Source of the DNA: Tubiluchus corallicola
Taxonomy: Eukaryota; Priapulida; Priapulimorpha; Priapulimorphida; Tubiluchidae
NCBI GenBank assembly: GCA_030141605.1
Contig: JAQGDQ010001022.1
Location: 1-55,000 of the forward strand
Direction: 5' to 3'
Length of the DNA: 55,000 nucleotides
The position numbers and the translations under genes are program-made. Below the pieces are notes generated by a model that was given only the letters and a program-made list of their open reading frames with translations, was not told the origin of the DNA and ran no database searches. This document shows positions 36,205 through 45,929 of this stretch, in pieces (within the stretch, counting starts at the first letter, position 1; each line of letters starts with the position of its first letter).

Positions 36205-36600
36205 TTAAAGGGAAAGACAAGGGAATTTTAAAGATGTCCTAAAAATCGTTCCACACAAAGTTTGGTTACTTAACATTATGCTTACCTGTTTGAAAAACCT
36301 ACGCAATTAGAAAAGAAAATTCTAGTCATTTAAAATGTTTGCGCCACCTGGTAGAGTGTCACTGACTGACCTTTCCAGTATGCACCACTGGCTCACCAAA
36401 AACGTGTTTTAATCTTATTGACAAAATAATGTAATAAAATAAAGTGTGTGTTACAAATGCTGATTATTTTTTCAAACTTTAGGCAGTGTAATCAATACTT
36501 GTTTCATTTCACGCGACTTAACGTTAAAACGGCTGCGTCTAATGGTCATCGCGGGAGTTGCTGCCGACGCAAGCCCTGTATGCAGTAAAGGAGTTGTAAG
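36205..36600 (+). mobile_element. Interspersed repeat R2, copy 3, with TTAAAGGGAAAG end
   Basis: Starts TTAAAGGGAAAGACAAGGG, the terminus type also seen in R1, and carries the R2 blocks up to CTGCCGACGCAAGCC (also at 16386). Non-coding. Confidence 0.75.
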
Positions 36601-37276
36601 CAAAGCGTTTTCTTGTGCTTTAACACATATCGTACTAACAAGTTACTGAACCACATATGCATGTATATGTATATATTTCCATGGACCATAAAATAAATAA
36701 TATAATAATAATATTTATTATTTACATTCACTAAATATAAGTGTACTATAAAAATACAAGCGAGCTTATTTGAAAGATCGTCTACATACATACAACTGGT
36801 AGGTATTTTTAACATTTTTTGCAGTCTACTGAGTATCTAAAAAAACAATAATAAGTTTGCGTTTTTCCGTGTTTATAATGATGCAGGTAAATAAATGAAT
36901 AAATTATCAACAAGTATGAAAAGTTTATACAGTTCTAGCTTTCCAGCATTGAGTCTATAAACTGTAAACCTTTGTAGAGTTGATTACATTTCATACGGTA
37001 ACCATTAGTTTTCTAACGAAATTTTTGTTCGATGGATGATTTTTTTCGATAAAATTTCTTTAAAACTAAATCAAAATTTGAATTAGTTTTAATTTGTTTA
37101 CTCATAGCAAATTACTACAAAAATCACTAATACTCACTGAGAATGTTCATGTAACAAGAGATTATGGAATTCAACAGGAGAACTGTGGATAGTAAATGTT
37201 AATGCATTTTTAGTGCGTGTAACAAGAAGGCACTCCACAGGACCTATAAAGTTTATGTTAGGCCCAAGTATTAATC
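36601..37276. other. AT-rich intergenic DNA, no gene seen
   Basis: No gene or placed repeat, apart from a segment around 36605 sharing GCGTTTTCTTGTGCTTTAA (inverted) with about 24615. Confidence 0.35.
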
Positions 37277-37284
37277 ATATAGAT

Positions 37285-37784
37285 CAGGGGTGTGCAAATT
37301 ATCTGACTAGCCGGGCCACATTAAACTTTCCCGCAATTCCTGCGGGCCACAGGCAGTTTGATCAAGGAGCCAAGTACAGAAAGGCCTAATAACGATTTTT
37401 TGCATCCGACCTGCGTACATCATTACTATTACACTCAGGAACCTATCTTAGAAGTTATTAAAATTTATATTACAAACCATATATTTATACTTTCACTACA
37501 GATAGTGGTAATTTCATTACAATGTATATTAGTAATGTGTATCACACAGTCTGTATAGTACAGTGTTATTAAGCTACAACCGTCTTGTAAGGGTTAATGG
37601 CATCCGATCTAGTAGAAAAAACTACCCGCACTATCTTTGGGTTCGTGGCACGGACTTCAGCTGGATACACTCAATTAATCGCCCGGGCTGCACTTTCATT
37701 AGGTTGACAAATCTCTTCGCAGGCCCTCACAAATTCACTCGGTGGGCCGCAAGTGGCCCGCGGGCCGCAATTTGCACACCCCTG
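37285..37784. mobile_element. Complete hAT-type MITE (500 bp) with 8-bp TSD
   Basis: Perfect terminal inverted repeats CAGGGGTGTGCAAATT / AATTTGCACACCCCTG, flanked by identical 8-bp direct repeats ATATAGAT (37277-37284 and 37785-37792). Subterminal GGGCCGC/GCGGGCC motifs are typical of hAT elements of this terminus type. The small frames inside are not transposase. Intact target duplications point to a fairly recent insertion. Confidence 0.95.
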
Positions 37785-37792
37785 ATATAGAT

Positions 37793-38085
37793 AGTTCGCC
37801 TGCATTGAATCCGAGTCAATGCAGTGACTTCGACATAATTGAGAGCTATCTTCACTTGTATATGATCAGGTAGTCCAAGCATATGCCCAATCCATCTTAA
37901 ACGGCATCTTTTTATTTTTCTTGTCCAAGATTCGTCTTTTGTTTTTTATTTGCAGTGACATCGACATAATTAAAAATGTTCAGCTGTGTTTCAGCCTCAG
38001 ACTTTTTTACAGATGCAGAATGAATCATGCCCGCTATGACGACTAAATATTTTAGGACTAAAGGTGCCGCCTTGAAGCAGTTTTT
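37793..38085. other. Intergenic DNA, no gene assigned
   Basis: Unique sequence preceding the LINE fragment; nothing recognised. Confidence 0.35.
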
Positions 38086-38088
38086 GTC

Positions 38089-38500
38089 ATGCGCTATAAA
38101 ATTGTTCATAAAGAGCTATGTCTAGATTTTGACAAATTTTTTACTAATTCAGTTGTCAACAAACTAAAAGTGACCATTCGCTTAAACTCTTTGTTAGACG
38201 TACTAAGAAAAAAGCTTTTGGTGACATTTTCTGGAATAGGGTTGTCCCTGTCTGGAATAGCTTACCAGTACAAATAAACGGATTTCCACTTGTAACAGCG
38301 CAGACCACAAAACTTTTTAAAACTAGATCAAATGATGTGGACTTAAATAGAATTTTGCTTTTTGATAGGAGCTTATAAATAGGTAATTTAGCCTCTGAGC
38401 GTCTCCCCAACATCACTGATTTCATGATTTTTATGTAAACATTTGTTTTTAACTATTGTTTGTGTGTGATGTGATAATAAATAATAGTAATAATAACAAC
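38089..38500 (+). pseudogene. LINE RT C-terminal remnant and 3'UTR
   Basis: After a frameshift near 38213, the frame reads FGDIFWNRVVPVWNSLP and on to FKTRSNDVDLNRILLFD then stop, the usual end of CR1/Jockey-type reverse transcriptases (FxNRvVpvWNsLP ... FK..LD). The upstream frame has CLDFDKFF and NSVVNK in the normal order. The 3' tail is TGATGTGATAATAAATAATA. Confidence 0.8.
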
Positions 38501-39455
38501 ATATAGTAATAAGCTCTAATTAAATTATTATGCAGCAGATAAAATGTACATTATATAATATATAGCAACGATAATTAACAACATTATTTTTTCACAATAT
38601 ATTTACAGCCAATTTCGAAATTTCTACTATTCATAACTTTTATGCAGGTGGCCTAAGCGTGATTTTGGTGTAAACCTTACAAACGTATGAACGTAATTCT
38701 GAATGAGAACATCTGAAAAACATTTGTACTTACTGAGACTCGAACCTACACATTTTGATTTTCGGACAAACTCTTTTGAACTGGAGTACGAGACTGTATG
38801 CAAAGAAGAGATAAAATAATAAAATGTATTGTGATTTAGTGAATTATGTATTATGTTGTGGCATTTAATCACCTGTGCGTCACGTAATTAATCTAAATCA
38901 TTACAGCTAAATTTCTGTATTTATCCATTTCATACCCGTTGTATCCCGTGGGATACGAGAATATTTTCTGTCTTTGAAATTAATAAAATTTTAAAAATGA
39001 CAGTTATTTGCTCTGTTAATAGATATTTTGCTTTAAACCAATAACAATAGACTAAAATGGTGATAAAAATCTACGTAGCATGAAAAACTGTGCAAGGTAC
39101 AGTACTCTAGAGACGACTTTGTACAGATCAGCATAGCGTGCATACTAAATGTCTTAAATACTTTAAAAAATTATCAGCAGTTGCAAAATGAAGCACATAT
39201 TATGCTTCCATTGAATCCCAATGTATCCCGTTGGGATACAGGCTATATTTAGCACGAGGGCACAGGTAGAAAAAAATAATTATTATGTGTAAACAAGATG
39301 GACATACTGAACAAAAGTACCAAACCAAAAATTTTTTTCTTATTAAAAAATAATTTGGGACAATATCTACTTGTTCCACGCCAGTAATTTCCTAGGCCTT
39401 CGTCAAATGTACAATTAGGCAGTACAGTGTACATGCTCTTAAAGCAATAATAGGA
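38501..39455. other. AT-rich DNA with a pair of GTATCCC/GGGATAC palindromes
   Basis: GTATCCCGTGGGATAC at about 38940 and TGTATCCCGTTGGGATACA at about 39222 are both self-complementary and 280 bp apart around AT-rich sequence, a candidate MITE. No target duplication seen. Short minus frames here have no support. Confidence 0.4.
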
Positions 39456-39670
39456 TTATAGCCATATAGACCAGACAGTAGATAATAAACTTAAAATCAA
39501 TAATAACACACGTCCTCTATTCGTGGAGGAATCGTTGCAGTTGTGATGATTACAGAAGCATTTTTCCACAGCTACAGTCCCTTTGCCGTCAACATTAATG
39601 CTTCCTCTGTTGTCACAGTCGCCATCTACCGCCGGAAGAGGTGCACACGTTCTGATGACGTAGTAGTGAC
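39456..39670 (-). CDS. Ly6/uPAR protein B, last exon (partial gene)
   Basis: Minus-strand exon homologous in structure to Ly6-A exon 3. The acceptor TTCATTACAG ends at 39671 and the exon starts in phase 1, as in Ly6-A. It encodes HYYVIRTCAPLP, a GDCDN segment, then KCFCNHHNCN with five cysteines in the order seen for cysteines 6 to 10, including the final Cys-Asn. A hydrophobic GPI-type tail, VLLLILSLLSTVWSIWL, precedes the TAA at 39456-39458. Identity to Ly6-A is modest, so the paralogues are old. Earlier exons must lie at higher coordinates on the minus strand; I searched for the CxxC...DPF exon between 39.7 and 54.4 kb and did not find it. The frame extending past 39670 is intron read-through. 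Confidence 0.85.
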
Positions 39671-40198
39671 CTGTAATGAAATCAAATTTATGTGCACATG
39701 GTGTAACTCCACGATTGTAACTAAAGTAACTCCTGTAACCAAGCACGGATTCTGACCATTTGGGGTCCCTAGGTTAATGAAATCATGGGCACCGTCAGAT
39801 GGAGCCACCCTCACCCATCTTGAATATTTTTTACTCCTGATACATTTTAGCGACAGTTACATAAGTTGAAGTAAAATGATTACAAATTTTTTTAATGAAC
39901 TAGAATAACTATATTTTGTTGCCAATAAACGTATTTTTTAAGAAATATCACTATTTTACTATTGCAGACGAAATTACCACAAATTTCATCACAATCGTAA
40001 TGAAAAAAACAGATTTTTTTTACCAAATGTTACCAAAGCTTGCAGCGTGTACTAGCCTATAGCAGATCTATAGTCCTGACTGTAACAAACTCTTTCTTAG
40101 CTGTTTCTAAACTTTCTTATTAAAGTATCTTTTGCGCAACAATTTCTTCTGATGAACAAGTGTTCATCTGCGCCTGCGCGGAGCCATTTGTTTCACAC
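39671..40198 (-). other. Ly6-B intron, no further exon seen
   Basis: AT-rich; no splice-bounded Cys-rich frame on the minus strand. Confidence 0.5.
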
Positions 40199-40345
40199 AC
40201 ATAGACATAGACATAGACATAGACATAGAACATTTATTTTCTCCAATTAGCAAAAGTTTTTTAAATATTAAGTAATTATAATCATAGAGCAGGGCAGGGA
40301 AGGACCATAGGGTCATCTAGTCTCCTGCCCTTTCTTATAAATAGA
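40199..40345 (-). mobile_element. LINE 3' end with (TCTATG)n tail and hairpin (instance 3)
   Basis: On the minus strand AGAAAATAAATGTTCTATG runs into TCTATG repeats, a LINE-type 3' tail. Upstream lies a hairpin at 40289-40331: GGGCAGG pairs with CCTGCCC, and inside GACC pairs with GGTC around a 4-base loop. About 40 bases further upstream is TGCTGCAGATAAC, also present beside the hairpin at 47606. Confidence 0.65.
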
Positions 40346-40880
40346 TTAGTATATTAAAAATTAACGGTGATGCTGCAGATAACAAAAACAAAAACAAATA
40401 AGAAAAAAATAATGAAAACAGTATAAATGATAAAAATTATCCAAAAAGAACTGAAAACAAAAAATAATAAAGTAAACAAAACAATACAATTATTTAGTAA
40501 TTAGGATTATTATATGTAGTACTTTCAAATGGGGTCTTATTAACAGGGGAATTTGACCAAGGTTAGTGAAGACAATTTTTGATGAGATTTCATACGATTA
40601 AAGCAGACGCCTCATTATTCATTTAATTATAATTTATATTAATTAAGCCGAAATTATCGTACGAAATAGTAACATAATCGAAAATTGAAAGATTACTATA
40701 GGCTTATTCTGCAACGTACAGGCCGCTCTCTCTCTCTGTGCATCATTCTTTATTTGTCATACCGTAATCAACAACATTGCATAACACGAACAACACTTTA
40801 ATCTCCATTTGATTTTTTATTTAAACTGATTTACAATTTGACATCATCTTAGGTGTTACCGTTATGCAACACAGCACCTC
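40346..40880. other. AT-rich DNA, probably LINE 3'UTR or intergenic
   Basis: No gene seen; A-rich on the + strand between 40380 and 40500. Confidence 0.35.
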
Positions 40881-42660
40881 TCATGATTTGATGTCATGTT
40901 CCCCTACTTGCTGCCACTAGCCAAATTTTCACGTTATTTAAGTCAGGTGGAGTATTTAACTCTTTCTTCAGAACATCTGAAAATCTGATCAGATGTCCTC
41001 CTTTTGGTTTCCTCCCAGGTATTAGTGCTTGATGTAATGCTGTAGTAAGTGGAGAATCTTGTGGTAATCTGATGACATGTCCAATCCGGATGTCCTCCTC
41101 TTGGGTTCCTCCCAGGTATTAGTGCTTGATGTAATGCTGTAGTAAGTGGAGAATCCTGTGGTAATCTGATGACATGTCCAACCTGGATGTCCTCCTCCTG
41201 GTTTCCTCCCAGATATTAGTGCTTGGTGTAATGCTGTAGTAAGTGGAGAATCTTGTGGTAATCTGATGACATGTCCAATCCGGATGTCCTACTCTTAGTT
41301 TCCTCCCAGGTATTAGTACTTCATGTAATGCTGTAGTAAGTGGAGAATCTTGTGGTAATCTGATGACATGTCCAATCCGGATGTCCTCCTCTTGGGTTCC
41401 TCCCAGATATTAGTGCTTGACGTAATGCTGTAGTAAGTGGAGAATCCTGTGGTAATCTGATGACATGTCCAATCCGGATGTCCTCCTCTTGGTTTCCTCC
41501 CAGGTATTAGTACTTCATGTAATGCTGTAGTAAGTGGAGAATCCTGTGGTAATCTGATGACATGTCCAATCCGGATGTCCTCCTCTTGGTTTCCTCCCAG
41601 GTATTAGTACTTCATGTAATGCTGTAGTAAGTGGAGAATCCTGTGGTAATCTGATGACATGTCCAATCCGGATGTCCTCCTCTTGGTTTCCTCTCAGGTA
41701 TTAGTGCTTGATGTAATGCTGTAGTAAGTGGAGAATCCTGTGGTAATCTGATGACATGTCCAATCCGGATGTCCTCCTCTTGGTTTCCTCCAAGGTATTA
41801 GTGCTTGACGTAATGCTGTAGTAAGTGGAGAATCCTGTGGTAATCTGATGACATGTCCAATTCGGATGTCCTACTCTTAGTTTCCTCCCAGGTATTAGTG
41901 CTTGGTGTAATGCTGTAGTAAGTGGAGAATCTTGTGGTAATCTGATGACATGTCCAATCCGGATGTCCTACTCTTAGTTTCCTCCCAGGTATTAGTACTT
42001 CATGTAATGCTGTAGTAAGTGGAGAATCTTGTGGTAATCTGATGACATGTCCAATCCGGATGTCCTACTCTTAGTTTCCTCCCAGGTATTAGTACTTCAT
42101 GTAATGCTGTAGTAAGTGGAGAATCCTGTGGTAATCTGATGACATGTCCAATCCATCTAAGCTGATGCTTTTGTATAACCTCACTCCATTCCTTCTTCTT
42201 CGTTAAACCACCTAGATCCTGATTTGAAATTTTCTTTGGCAATTTTGAACCCAACATCTTTCTGCACAGTCGTCTTTAGAAAGCATTGATTTCATTCTTC
42301 TGGGCAACTTTGACTGTCCACAATTCACAATTATACAAGAATACAAGTTCTACAAATGTTGACAGAATATGTAGTTTAGTTTCTGTGGAAAGATTCAGAT
42401 TTTCAAAAATGCAGTCCAGGTTAATATTTTTCTGTTTGCCGTGTCAACTTCAATACCTAGTGAACTACCAAGGCATTTGCAATTCTTCCAAGACGTATCG
42501 CCACCACGTTGTATAATGTATTGTTCTGTTTTGGCATCATTTATCTTTAAATTGAAGTTTCTCAGGCGACTTGCGCTAAATACAAGTCCAACGGTCTTTG
42601 ATTTATGTTTTACCGTCCAAAATGGCCAATCATCGTCATATTCCAAAATCACTATCACAT
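40880..42660 (-). pseudogene. Non-LTR retrotransposon RT fragment carrying an internal satellite
   Basis: On the minus strand 42658-42395 encodes a degraded RT segment (FNLKINDAKTEQYIIQRG and CKCLGS), followed by WSEVIQKHQLRWIGHVIRL, the standard R-W-x-GHV-x-R motif after the RT domain. Near 41000 the end of the protein reads ALIPGRKPKGGHLIRF and on to NNVKIWL then stop. Between these parts the coding sequence has been amplified into the tandem array at 41000-42150. Frames are broken by shifts. Confidence 0.8.
41000..42150. repeat. 97-bp tandem array inside the LINE, about 11-12 copies
   Basis: The unit includes GGTATTAGTGCTTGATGTAA, TGCTGTAGTAAGTGGAGAAT, CTGATGACATGTCCAATCC and GGATGTCCTCCTCTTGG. 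Each unit corresponds to the GHVIRLPQDSP...TALHEVLIPGRKP stretch of the LINE on the minus strand. Period 96-97 bp is not a multiple of three. Confidence 0.95.
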
Positions 42661-42668
42661 CATGACAG

Positions 42669-42955
42669 ACTTGACTGACTGACTGACTGACTGACTGACT
42701 GACTGACTGACTGACTGACTGACTGACTGACTGAGTGACTGACTGAGTGACTGACTGAGTGACTGACTGAGTGACTGACTGACTGACTGACTGACTGACT
42801 GACTGACTGACTGACTGACTGACTGACTGACTGACTGACTGACTGACTGACTGACTGACTGACTGACTGACTGACTGACTGACGACTGAGTGACTGAGTG
42901 ACTGACTGACTGACTGACTGACTGACTGACCGACCGACCGACCGACTGACTGACA
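42669..42955. repeat. (GACT)n tetranucleotide satellite
   Basis: About 285 bp of GACT with GAGT and GACC variants. The minus Val-Ser-Gln repeat frame is an artefact. Confidence 0.97.
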
Positions 42956-44305
42956 TATTATGTGCGACTCGACTTCATTTCATCGAAGCAAATAAAAACA
43001 TTTTCTACTAATCCAACGTCAAAAAATTAATTAATTGGTATGACGAAAATGAATAATAATAAGATGAAATATGAAGAAATCAAACTTACATCTTTACCGC
43101 ATCTTACTAACTTGCTAAAGAGAACTCGACTGACAAAATTTTGTTATAAAACGACACGACGTACTGAACAAGAATGACTTCTTTCCTATCCTGTCTGCAA
43201 AATGAGGCCAATGGCCTAATTCTTGTCCCAGCTCACCTATCGATCAACAGCCTAATTTTGCAAAAACAAACACAAGGGGGCACCACGTGCTTATATCCAA
43301 AACACCGCCGCAAATTCACCAATGCTAGTTGCTACCCAAGCATATTCTAATCTCCTCAATATTTTCTACCTCCCTAATAATTAGTTACGTTTATTTAGTG
43401 TTATATAGAAATTAATCTTTTCTCATCACAAATATTACCGTTACAATCCTCTTCAGTTTTGCTTGGAAGTCGCCATGTCAAATTATTGACTAATTCAGTC
43501 TGAAGTAATCCTATTTTCTTTACACTAATAATCATTATGTCTTGTTACATTAACATAATAATAATAGTTACATAATTTTTCACTGGCCCTACACTCCTCC
43601 CACAAAAACCTAAATTTGCCCATTGGTAATATTACTTTGATGAACTTGTTTTAGTTTTACGTGTGAAATAAAATATCGTAGTTCATAGGTCATAATACAG
43701 CATGAGCAAGAGACTCGAAAAAAGAGATCCAAATATTGAAAGGAGCCATTGTTTCCTCCGCACCAACTTACTCCAATATCCCTCCGCTTATATAGTCCTA
43801 AAAGTTTGCGAGTTCGTTGTCAACATGTATTCGCTGCTAATGAACTACGCTCTTGTCCAGTTTGTATTTTATTTTACAGATAAAGATTTCTAAACAAACT
43901 TGGCTAATAAGGCATGTCCGAGGTCGAACTGACCAGCGATAACCTCAGCGGATTGATCTAGAAATGTTATCAACGCAAAAGTTTGGGAGCTGCCCTAAAA
44001 CGAAAATAAATAATTTGCCTCGCTGGAAGCATCACTTGTAGGAATTTCGTCGGGCGGAAGTTCGTTTGCTAGACAGGTGAAAAACAGCATCCGCAATTTC
44101 CGTAATTTGAAAGAAATTAAACTTTTCGACATCATGAAATGTACAATCGACTTTGGCCTGAAAACATGCCTGCTTAGAGTGGTTGGAGATTAGTATTTTC
44201 CCATAAAGGAAAAAATCAAGTTATTCTAAGAATGAAAATTTACAAAGTTACAGTGCAAAAAGTTTCATTAGGCAGTGCAAATTTCCGCGACTTATCCTAG
44301 CAATA
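42956..44305. other. Intergenic or Ly6-B intron DNA, no gene assigned
   Basis: AT-rich unique sequence. The 63-codon + frame at 43702-43893 has no family features. Confidence 0.4.
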
Positions 44306-44522
44306 TCCGTAGATACGCCCACGTATTTGTAGATCCGCCAACGTATTTGTAGATCCGCCCACGTATTTGTAGATCCGCCCACGCATTTGTAGATCCGCCC
44401 ACTTATTTGTAGATCCGCCCCCGTATTTGTAGATCCGCCCCCGTATTTGTAGATCCACCCAAGTACTTGTAGATCCGCCCCCGTATTTGTAGATCCGCCC
44501 AAGTATTTGTAGATCCGCCCAA
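44306..44522. repeat. 20-bp minisatellite GTATTTGTAGATCCGCCCAC, 11 copies
   Basis: Regular 20-bp units with changes in the CCCAC end (CCAAC, CCCCC, CCAAG). The minus frame showing a Gly/Thr/Asp-rich repeat arises from it. Confidence 0.95.
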
Positions 44523-44637
44523 CTATTGAATTTTTGAAAGACTCTTGCGACTTGTTACTGGAGTGCCTGCCCTTTCCTGCCCTCTCATGGAGCAGAAATC
44601 GAAACACTGAAAAACTTACTGCAGTATATCTTCCCGC

Positions 44638-44883
44638 TCACAGATCCGCCTCGGTATCCGAATGTTGAATTCGTCTTCTAATTTGTCCAGATCGTGTCCT
44701 CCGACCTGCTGTTGTTTGTTTTTGGACGCTAATGTTTATTTTCCCTAGCCGCGAGGCCACCGGCTTCCAATCTGGTGCATAAACCACGTGGTTGTTTTCA
44801 TTTAAAACACGGTTAATTTTGCCTAATTGCAGGATCCGCATGGTACGGCGTGCAAATGGTGTTACAGCTATACAGGCTTTCAT
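44638..44883 (-). other. Unassigned 81-codon frame
   Basis: The minus-strand frame has a balanced composition (VVYAPDWKPVASRLGKINI) that reads more like a protein than surrounding frames. I know no family for it and see no splice support. It could be a fragment of a transposon ORF. Confidence 0.25.
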
Positions 44884-45030
44884 TTGTTAAAAAAGAAATC
44901 AGAGAGAACCGATTTATTCATTCATAGCAAGGTTAGCTCAAACATAACCAGGAAAATAGAACCCCGAGGATTCGAGATTGTTCTAGAGCAATAAGCCTTT
45001 TCGTAGTTTCGTTGTGCACACGCGCAGTTG

Positions 45031-45770
45031 CTGTAGGTCAAAGGTTAAGTGTAGCACAGTAACATTGTCTTAGTTACAACCGTCACGTGACATGTGGGTA
45101 AAGCAAAGCCGTCTGCTGCATCAGTTCAGTAGCTTCACTTTTTCTATGAGGACTTTACTTGATGTTGTAGAGATCGCTGGCATCTATTAGAATTACACAG
45201 AACATTGTAGAATGTTCCGTTAGAATAATCGTCTTACATTGTAGAATGTTCTAGAAGGTAACGTCTAGAATGTTCTCTGGCATCCTATATAAGGTGAAGC
45301 AGGCCGCTGAGAGATACACACAGATTCACACGGACGTCACTTACACATTCTCTTGTATACTTGTATTTTCAGATACACTTTTCCAGATTTTCACGTTTAC
45401 TGTAAACATTTCGCGTTCCTTCATACTTTTGTGTTGTAGAATTCTCGCTTAATAAACTAGTTTAATTTGACGGCGTGTTTTCTGGTTTTCTCTACGAGCC
45501 TTCCGAGAGAAACAAAACAAAACACAACACTTGATTATGAATTAGCCTTTGCGAGATCTTGTTTGAAGAACAAGAAAAATTAATTAGATCAGGTTCTATA
45601 GCTAGTATTTGTCCCTTTTCTTAATTACTGTTACAAAAGCCTGGGCTGCGAGGCATTCTCAAACGTACACAAATGTGCTGTCTGATACATTTAACCTCTG
45701 ACCTTTTCACGATCATCATCAATCACTGGAACTGTAAAATGCTTATGGTTTCTGCTTTAGAAGTTTACCG
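45031..45770 (-). repeat. Interspersed repeat R5, copy 2, interrupted by a solo LTR
   Basis: 45031-45162 and 45535-45770 together are colinear, in reverse complement, with 27090-27535. The LTR at 45163-45529 sits between the halves. Frames at 45270-45452 and 45673-45888 belong to LTR and R5 DNA and are not genes. Confidence 0.85.
45163..45529 (+). mobile_element. Solo LTR, copy 1, with heat-shock-element-like promoter
   Basis: 367 bp with TGTTG...CAACA termini and a perfect 5-bp target duplication CTTGA (45158-45162, 45530-45534). TATATAA at 45286-45292 and AATAAA at 45451-45456 give a normal U3-R-U5 order. Upstream of the TATA box lie GAA/TTC modules: 45200-45217, GAAtgTTCtaGAA at 45244-45256, and GAAtgTTC at 45268-45275. 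The superfamily is undetermined; a 5-bp duplication fits gypsy, copia or BEL. Confidence 0.93.
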
Positions 45771-45929
45771 GACTATTTTTATGAAAAGTGACTTGAACTT
45801 GCCAACACCGAAAGAACCCCAGTCGGGTTGGGAAGAAGAAAAATCGACTATGGACACGCTGAGCTTACTTGTCTTTAGGCTTGCATGATCTAGACAATAT
45901 TGGCCGCATTTCTTATTATACTATTGCTG

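Noticed and set aside
38738-38765. tRNA-like B box (GGTTCGAGTCT on the minus strand)
   Set aside because: No paired T stem, anticodon arm or acceptor stem around it.
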